DNA from: Marsupella aquatica | Taxonomy: Eukaryota > Marchantiophyta | Assembly: GCA_973895155.1 (NCBI GenBank) | Contig: OZ316898.1 | Coordinates: 19,654,001-19,718,000, forward strand | DNA: 64,000 bases | Direction of reading: 5' to 3' | Shown here: positions 56,513 to 64,000 of the stretch, piece after piece | How the letters are laid out: every line of letters starts with the position of its first letter | Numbering within the stretch: position 1 is the first letter of the stretch | Made by a program: the position numbers and the translations under genes | The notes under the pieces: generated by a model | Seen by the model: only the letters and a program-made list of their open reading frames with translations | Told to the model about the DNA's origin: nothing | Databases searched by the model: none

Positions 56513-56820
56513 CTTCTTTGAACATGAATATAGGTGAGGACAAAACAGGGCATCTCTCATGCATTCCCCTGGTCGCCAGCTTCTCCTCCCCCCCCCCAGC
56601 TTGAATGCCAGCTCCCTAGCACCAGCTAACCTCAATGTCCTAGCTTGAATGTCAATGGTTGCACATTCAGCTACTTGCAACCCACTAGTTTAGAGACTTG
56701 CATTCAATCTTTAGTCATTGTGCATACTCACCCCACCACCCTTGTTGATTTCTACCCCACTCCAATTTTTGGTGGCCCCAAAGTCACAGTCTAAAGGCTT
56801 CACTCTATACCAGTAAGATT
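56513..56820 (+). repeat. Dispersed repeat family A, partial copy 3
   Basis: The left end 'ttctttgaacatgaatata' and the right end 'gtctaaaggcttcactctat' plus 'agtaagat' are retained. The interior differs and includes a C10 run near 56590. It may be a sibling with an alternative interior, as in non-autonomous elements that share only their ends. Confidence 0.45.
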
Positions 56821-56858
56821 ATGTCTATTAAATAGATATACACCTAATGAGCTTTTTG

Positions 56859-56859
<1 letters not shown>

Positions 56860-56896
<37 letters not shown>
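56860..56896. repeat. (AT)n microsatellite
   Basis: About 18 uninterrupted AT units. Confidence 0.95.
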
Positions 56897-56899
<3 letters not shown>

Positions 56900-58930
56900 T
56901 AAAGTGATATGCAAAAATGCAATCACAATGGTTATTAAGTTTTTTATTACCTCCTGAAATAGGCACGTGTGGATACTAACTATCATTCGATATTGGATAA
57001 GGTTTTTCCATTTTAGGTTATCTCCACGGGGCATTAAAAGCTTCTAGGACTATAGTCTCTACAGTAGATAAATTGGACAAAAGAATTTAATTTCTTTACG
57101 CTAACTAAAGTTGTGAGGATCTTAAAAAATTAAAAGAACTTAAATAGCTTCTCTCATTCAATCTGATTTAAGAAGAAAATCAATCATTCCTTTATAGAGG
57201 ACTTGGGATGATTTTTTATGAAGTCAACCCCCTTAAAGCGAAACTAAATTAGTTTTGGGTGTCTTGGTACTTTTGCCCTCTTCTACCTGCTCTTGGCCTT
57301 GCAAAGTGTTGACCCCAATTTTCTCCTCACAAGACACTTTTCTAGTACACAACTATTTAACTTCAAAGAGATTATGGGTCCCTTTCAAAAAAGTGGTGGC
57401 AGTTCATGTTTCTCTCATATAATGACTTTAGTTAGTGGCACTAAGCCACTCAAAACCAGATTAGGAATTAACACTTTGAGTGGTAATTGGAAAGCGTATG
57501 GTTGGCACTACCTTGAAATGTTTGTTTCTCACACTCTTTGGATTTCTTATTCCTGGGAAGAGAAAGTTTGGGGTTTATGTGTCGCTAGTGTATTAAATTC
57601 TTTGGAGGCATTTTTTGGCCCCCATCACATAACTGAACTTTCAGTTCAGCCAAAACTGTCATTTTAATATAACGTAAATTTAATGATAAAAAATAACATT
57701 AACGTAACAAAAGTTTGGAACTTTCAAAAATAGGTGCATGTAGACCAATAGAAGGGTTCTGGAAAGAGGAAACTAAAAACCTACAGTAGCTAGGAGGGGG
57801 GGAAGCAATTTCAAAGTCCAATCATACCAAGGATGCACCTTGTTAAGGTGGGTTTAAGCTAATTTGAAACACGATAACATGTCAAAAATCTCAATTAGAT
57901 GAATTAGAGAGACAGGATCCCACAGGCTAAAGCCCGGATCATGGGACTTGACTTAGACATCATTAGAGACTGTCTTGCTGGTAGCTAGGGCTGGAATAGA
58001 CAAGATGTTTGTGCTTATGAACCAATCATGCATATTGATTGTGCTATAATGGTCAATCCACCTTTCACTGTTTTGTCTTAGTAAGAATTTTTGTCATATA
58101 TTTTTACTTCAATATGCCATAACAAGGTGATCACTTGTATTATCCACATTTTAGATTACTTTGGCACCCCTCTAAGGTTTTTTTTATCTTCCTATGCTAC
58201 GATAGCCCTCCTTCCCCACTACATTTAGTTTTCCATGCAATGCATTGGAACCCTTTAGCAGATTTTAAGGAATTTCTTGCAATTCTTGTGAATGAGAGAG
58301 AGAAATGGTATTTTAAGAAGTGGACTCCTCTGCTGTAAGCCCTCCTCAAACGTTTATTTGCCAAGCTTATGGTTTTTATTCTCATTACCTAAGGCCTTGA
58401 GGGAGGATCTTTTGTACCTTTTGTGCACAAATTTTGACTGATTTGAGTGTCATTAAAACAAGTGTGAATAAACCTTTTGTGCTCAATTTTTCAAGATTTG
58501 TGCACTTCTACTTTTCCTGGTCATTATGTAACATGCACTTTTATTTGGCATGTGCTGTATTTTTAATACTCAATCCTATCCAATACTATGCAATAATCAT
58601 TTACACATCACTACAAGACAAAAACTAAAGCGTGTTCCAGGATGAACATGCTATAATGAATTATCACCCAAAAGTTTAGGGATAGCCCGAGGCATTGGAA
58701 TATAGAAGTTATCGGTGGTCAGTATGCCATGCAGATAGAGGGACATGCAGATAGAGGCAACTTGAACTAAGCAGTACAAGTGTTACAAGAAATTCCCAAT
58801 TAGCTCATGGAAAACACATTTACAGTCATCAGATAGTACAAAATAACAATTGACTATCTGACAAGTCATGGCTACTGTAAATGGAAAGATTTGTGTAAGC
58901 TCTAATTAAATAACCAATCCTGACTGTGGG
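56897..58930. other. Intergenic, unassigned frames
   Basis: Two plus-strand frames (57293-57667, no ATG start, and 58135-58338) are free of stops for 124 and 67 codons. They have no motif I recognise and could be remnants of a transposon ORF. Confidence 0.35.
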
Positions 58931-61423
58931 CTACCAATTCCACTTTTGCACTTGGACTGAAGCTCGAGCATATCTAGCAACCTGCATCGCACGAACAGCT
59001 GCCTCTGAAGTCCCAAATGGAATGCGGCCATAGCTGGGACGGGCCACCATGCCAAACCCATCTGGCTTCTTCCGTATGGCAATAGCTGTGGCCTTGTTGA
59101 AAATAGGGTTGTTGTTGGGACAATACTTGCTACTTCGTCTGGCCAGTTGCTTGATTGCAAAGGCATTCATGGATGGCCGAGCAATGCCCAACCGTTCTAG
59201 CCTTGCCATTTCATCTCTGTCACCAGCCTTGATCTCACAGCATGGGCAAACATGCTCTCTCTCAGTCGGGATTTTGATCTCCAACTGAAGCCTTTGATCT
59301 GGAGGCAGGTTCTTTTGGTCAGTGACCAAGTGCCCACCTGAGAGATCAAATAGGTCTGCATCCTTGGAGCTCTTCCCCATGCTGTTTTTGAAGGTTTTGT
59401 AGGTGACCTTGAACTTCCATGGGTGCTTTGTAACATTTTGTATGTAGCTTGGAGTTGGGGGCTTCTCTCTATCTAGGTGGGAGGAGAGCACTGCTCTTGA
59501 GAGCACAATACCACTGGTTTTTTCCCTGACTTCAACATTGGTCACTGCCACCTTCTTGGCCAGCCTTACTACTTTTGCTTCCACTTCAGCATAGGTTCCC
59601 TGAAACATGAAACTCAATTGTAAACAACTTGAATGTGATGTTTTGCAATGATAAATAATCACTTCTCCTCTTATGTTTGGACCTACAGGGCATTGTCAAT
59701 AATGCATTAAGCCAGGCGTAAAGCTTCTGGGCTCCTCATCAATTTGAAGTGAAATTCTGCTTTTGTGCTGCCATCATCCAAAATATTGTCTTGACAATTT
59801 ATTGCATTATTTAGAATATTTAATTCTGATTAGTAAGAGTAAAAGCTTACTGAATGATGCTAATTTTCAATTTGTTTCATGCAGATTATTTAATAGGGTT
59901 AATATGGTTCCACATAATGTGGTTCCATACACATATTCTCTACTGTGAACACCAGTAATGTTTTAATGCCCGTTTCAAAATGGATGAAAGGCTTTCTAGC
60001 ACAGTCTATCTGGTTTTGGCAGAGTTGGGATCATTTAGGAAACAATTTCCAGTCAGACTGCCTTAGCTAGGTCACAAAGACCCCACAAGATTCAGTGTTT
60101 GAAGTGATGTTTTTACCAAACTAGCTAGTTCAAGCTGTAACATTCCAAATAATAACCATCAATGAATGTAGACTTTGAAACATTTGGAAATTAAGGCTTT
60201 AAGCTGTGTGTGTAGCTGTGTATTTTTTACAGAAGGTTTGCTAGGCCAAGAATTTTTAATTATCAAAATTATTATCCCATTCGTATATTATTGTGCAGTC
60301 CTGTGTGCAATTGTGGCAACACATTTCAAAGCCATATATAGACAAAGTATTGTTTGTACGTCTCATTGCAAATGTTCATGACATAAAAAACCAGGGCTGT
60401 TAAATCATTGTGCAAATAAGTATGATACATATGTACAAGACAAGTCAAGAATATAAAGAGTTGAGATGAGAAGTCTGAGATGGGATGCCCCTCACATATT
60501 GTCTTTCTCTAGCAAGGTAGTTTATCTCAATACTAGCAGCAACATGCCCTCTGAATTGCGCCAGTAGTTGCCTCAATGCTGCATCACCACAAGAATTTAC
60601 AAGAGACGCCACGCACCCTGCATGCATCATACACCCATGGTTTGTGTCCTGCAATATCAATGACATGCATTGGGATGCAGAATTAATACTTTCTTGCCAT
60701 AGCTACCTTACATAGCTCTGCACTTCATTATTATAACCATAATGTAGAGAAGTTACCACTCAACCAGCTGAAGATCCCCATAGTGTATGTTAAACCAATT
60801 TACTTGATGGAGATCATAAACCCCAATTGTAGCTAAAATACTGATCTGGAGTTGAACCTTGATGGGATTGACCTCGACTGCTTGACGTTCTATTAGAAGC
60901 ACTCATAAAGTGTGCCCCTAATTTCTACGGGAATTCTAGCAGTATTGTCTTGTTGCGCGCTGACATAGCCCAGAGTATGTTTTAAGTCCATCATTCAGAT
61001 GTGTGATTTAATAGACTGATTATAGGATTTCCTTATTAACAATCCTAAACTGCAGCTGCAGGTGGTCAATATTGCATCAATTAGAAGGTGAACGTCAATG
61101 CTGAAAACTTACTGCACTCTTTAAGTTGATAGCATAAATCTTGCAATAAGATTAATTTACTTTTAGAAAAATGCTGGTAAACATGTTACCACAATATTCC
61201 ACTGCATTGGAATTGTGAAGAGCATGAAACCCTTGTTGTCCGTGTAGTCTAGATGAAGTGCATCCAAAATCTTTGCTGTATGGCTTCCTCCCACATCAAA
61301 CTCATTAGCGTAAGGTATTCTCTGACCATTGATCTTTAGCCAAGTTGTGATTTGATTCCCATGCTCGCTCATATCCGTGCAGGCCACGATGGAAGGACGC
61401 CACGAATTGTACATTACAGACAT
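58931..61423 (-). CDS. Three-exon protein of unknown family, 351 residues
   Basis: Exons in transcript order are 61190-61423, 60496-60648 and 58931-59599. All introns are phase 0 with good sites (ATTGTG|GTAACA, TTGCAG|GAC; CAATAT|GTGAGG, TTTCAG|GGA), and the start is ATG 61423. The protein has no signal peptide or membrane segment. Exon 1 encodes ANEFDVGGSHTAKILDALHLD, exon 2 a Cys-containing helical part (HGCMMHAGCVASLVNSCGD), and exon 3 a long basic region with a CPCC motif (EREHVCPCCEIKAGDRDE), NNNPIFNKATAIAIRKKPDG and SEAAVRAMQVARYARASVQVQKWNW at the end. Continuous open frames over three exons with matching phases and normal amino-acid composition argue for a real gene. I do not recognise the family and assign no function. 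Upstream exons are possible, since the first exon lacks a clear leader. Confidence 0.65.
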
Positions 61424-63866
61424 GGTTGCAGTTGGAGCTAAAACTAAGCAATGGTGTGATGTTTAGCAATTTAAGAAATTCTAATAAATGTGGGGAAGCA
61501 TTGCTGCAGTTGATGCACTTTATTGTGCTCCCCTTGAGCTACAGTTTTGTGCTTGAATGCACTTCACCTCCTTGTTCCACAACAAAACAAGTTTGCTTTT
61601 CAACAACATATTAAGAACTTGTAAGAAGCAATTTTAAGATTCTTCCACTACCCGTGTCCATTTAAAATGCCAATCTCAATTGAGAACCTTTGCCTTGTGA
61701 GCACTTGAACAACTAATGTTCCAGGGTTTAGGTAGACACTTCTGGATTTCTGAATTGAGCTTGTCTATATTAAAGATTTGGAGCAAAGAGTCCCTTGACA
61801 ACCCTTGTCTGACCTGATTTTCTCTATAAAATTAAACTACCACACCCTTACTGAATCTGGACAGTTAGGAGTCCTTTTCCTACTCACTCCAGCTGATTCT
61901 CTGCCTAGTACTACATTTTTGCAGAATTCTCTTAGAACTGCATATAAGATGACGTCTGTGATCTGGGGTTTGATCTGACTGTTTCATCGCAATGAAATGT
62001 TTCCTCAGTTTTGTCCATGCTGAAAGCTTAGATTTATTGAAAACCAGAATCTGTGCTGAGAATTTTGGCTCCTCTCAACCACAATTTTAGAGACAAGGAA
62101 TGTTGATAAAAAATCAGCTTTGGAATAGGGTCTCTTTAGAGCCCCTACATGGCTTAATTACTAAAGTTTTGTATTACCAACACCTCCCTTTTGTTTAACA
62201 TCAAGGTTTATGCAAAGATCCAATCGAGTGAGACCGGAAGTGAGACTTGGTGTACTTGGCTAAAGCTTTATTAATTATCATCAAGGCACTTAGCTCATGA
62301 ATGATTTGTCCACATATTAAGAGCTATTTCTTAGCCTGGTGAAACTTCTACTGTTACCCTTTAAATTGAGAAGTTCCAAAGGTTTAAATCTTAGACCTAA
62401 CTCAATTCAAGCTACTTGAGTCTGTTTCGCCTTAGTTGAATTAAGTTTGGCCTTACTTGTTATGGTTCATACTCAGTTCTCATTGCTTTGATGTAGCCAT
62501 GGGTTATCTCATCCTGATATTGGGAACAAGAATTCAGACCCAAAACTATCAGTTAGATGCAAATTCGGAAGTTTTGGCTGGTAATGTGAATCCTTCAACT
62601 AATACAATTAAAGAAATCTTGATACATTCCGATGGATAGGCACTACCAACACCCTTCTTGTCTCTAAGTATTTTAAAATCAACCCATGTCCTAGTCCTTC
62701 ATGGCTTTGAATTTCTCCTTGTATCTATGGAAAGCATACTTCGCAAGCGAACCAAACAAACATGACTTAAACTTGCAATAGCTTGAGAAATTTAGATTTT
62801 CACCATTCTCATCCACGAGAAGACAACCATCCCTAAACTTGTACAAACATACCTCAATTTTTCTACCCCAGCTGAAACTCTGGTGAGACATGAAAGGAAT
62901 GACGTCACCAGGTCTATTGGTCACAATTAGAACCAGTCAACACCAACAAAGTTGGATGACAGGCCAGTTTATTTCAATAGGATAACAAGGAATATTATTG
63001 TTTCCCAATTATAATCCTAATAACTTAGCATTATCCTACACAATTTCATCTCTCAAATCATGACATTATCTAACCACAGAGGATACAGTGCACACAGTTG
63101 TAGTGATGCCATGCATTGATTCAATCGATTGGTCAATATGTGTTTATCTCCACATGTGATTGTTTAACACTAACCAAGAATCACAGAAAAGTTCACCTTG
63201 AAACTGTCTCCAGCATTATTTCAACGTCAAACCATATGCCCAACGAGACAATTGGACTATCACATGAAATCTAATCCAATGAGTCACAAACTTACCTCAA
63301 CGAGGTCTAAAATTATGCTTTGGGAGCCTCCTACGCCGATTCTTACATAGCAGATATGTGAGTATGATAGTACGGGCTATTTTTCTCCTCGTGATGTTGT
63401 GTACAAAGGAAAAAGTTTTTTCTCCACAACTTGTGTTGGGTTGAAATTCATTGTTAGAGGACGGGTCTATTGAAGGCATGAGTGTGACTAGTTGTTGTTT
63501 TGGGGTTGTATAAGAAGGGGGAGGGAGGGCTGGCGGGAATCTATTTGGGCCTAGTCTAAACAATTCAATGCTGGGCAAATCTTCCAAGATATAATTGATT
63601 CCCTGACTGATTTGGAGCATAATTTGCTATTGGTGATTATATTGAGGAGTTCCAAGTATCCATTGCTTATAAAGCTTAGAATCTTTCATCCTCGATCTCA
63701 TCAACTCTAAGCCTTGATGGTTCTGAATCTGTTATTTAACTTCCTAGCATCTAACGATAAAGACAATGAATTGGACGAGCCTAGCAAACTAAGATTCCAA
63801 AAAGCATTGCTCTACAAGACAAAATGTAGCCCCGAAAGGAAAAAGCTTAAATTCGAGGTTAGTTAA
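61424..63866. other. Intergenic, no gene supported
   Basis: A minus-strand frame at 62691-62924 (GTG start, 77 codons, charged C-terminus KYAFHRYKEKFKAMKD) looks somewhat protein-like and could be a last exon. A 107-codon frame from ATG 63620 has no motif. Nothing else is recognised. Confidence 0.35.
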
Positions 63867-64000
63867 GGGAGATGGGCATAGAGTAACATCATATTCATTG
63901 AATATCAGATACATATTCTTTGCTTTGGGTATCAACGTTACACTGTCAAAATGAAAGGAGAACATGAAAGAGGGAGATGGGCATAGAGTAAGGTCATATT
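63867..64000. repeat. Direct repeat of 29 bp at 105-bp spacing, cut by the window end
   Basis: 'gggagatgggcatagagtaa' plus nine further bases at 63867-63895 recurs at 63972-64000 with two mismatches. The repeat may continue beyond the window. Confidence 0.7.

Overview
This is a repeat-rich stretch of a nuclear genome from a land plant. The evidence is GT-AG introns, a plant-type Copia retrotransposon primed by the usual initiator-Met tRNA site, and plant gene families: an RCI2/PMP3 membrane protein, a SULTR3-type sulfate transporter, an ASCH-domain protein, an F-box/kelch protein, a STRUBBELIG-like LRR receptor and a fungal/plant UNC93-type transporter. Low gene density, a fungal-type UNC93 protein and several genes I cannot place suggest a bryophyte or lycophyte rather than a flowering plant. 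That is inference; the sequence alone does not fix the species.

Layout. 0-7.1 kb: repeats, then a nearly complete 5.4-kb Copia element with almost identical LTRs but a broken gag and an in-frame TGA. 7.9-9.2 kb: an F-box/kelch gene that is frameshifted and carries a tandemly multiplied kelch fragment. 10.0-10.5 kb: a two-exon RCI2/PMP3 gene (minus). 12-14 kb: dispersed repeats. 16-17 kb: an Asn/Gln/Gly-rich protein with a cysteine-cluster tail (minus). 18-20 kb: a 60-bp-period array and a solo LTR with a perfect target-site duplication. 20.4-22.7 kb: a retropepsin-like frame without a recognisable catalytic triad, and two small unrecognised genes. 24.6-26.1 kb: an UNC93-like transporter (minus). 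26-30 kb: a cluster of short tandem duplications. 30.1-34.0 kb: an 11-exon ASCH-domain gene (plus). 34-36 kb: MITE-like and satellite material. 37.8-38.8 kb: an intronless LRR receptor ending just after its membrane segment, without a kinase. 43.6-48.9 kb: a 13-exon SULTR3-type transporter (minus), probably with a 5'-UTR intron. 49-58.9 kb: mostly repeats. 58.9-61.4 kb: a three-exon gene of unknown family (minus). The remainder has no gene I can support.

I see no operon-like or pathway relationship among the genes; they look like independent single genes separated by transposon-derived DNA. Exon coordinates for the multi-exon genes were built by hand from splice sites, reading-frame continuity and remembered family motifs, with no search run. 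I did not find a clearly new biological system. The most unusual items are the kinase-less intronless LRR receptor, the retropepsin-like protein lacking its catalytic motif, the three-exon orphan gene, at least three unnamed dispersed repeat families, and an unusually high density of 17-120-bp tandem duplications across the window.
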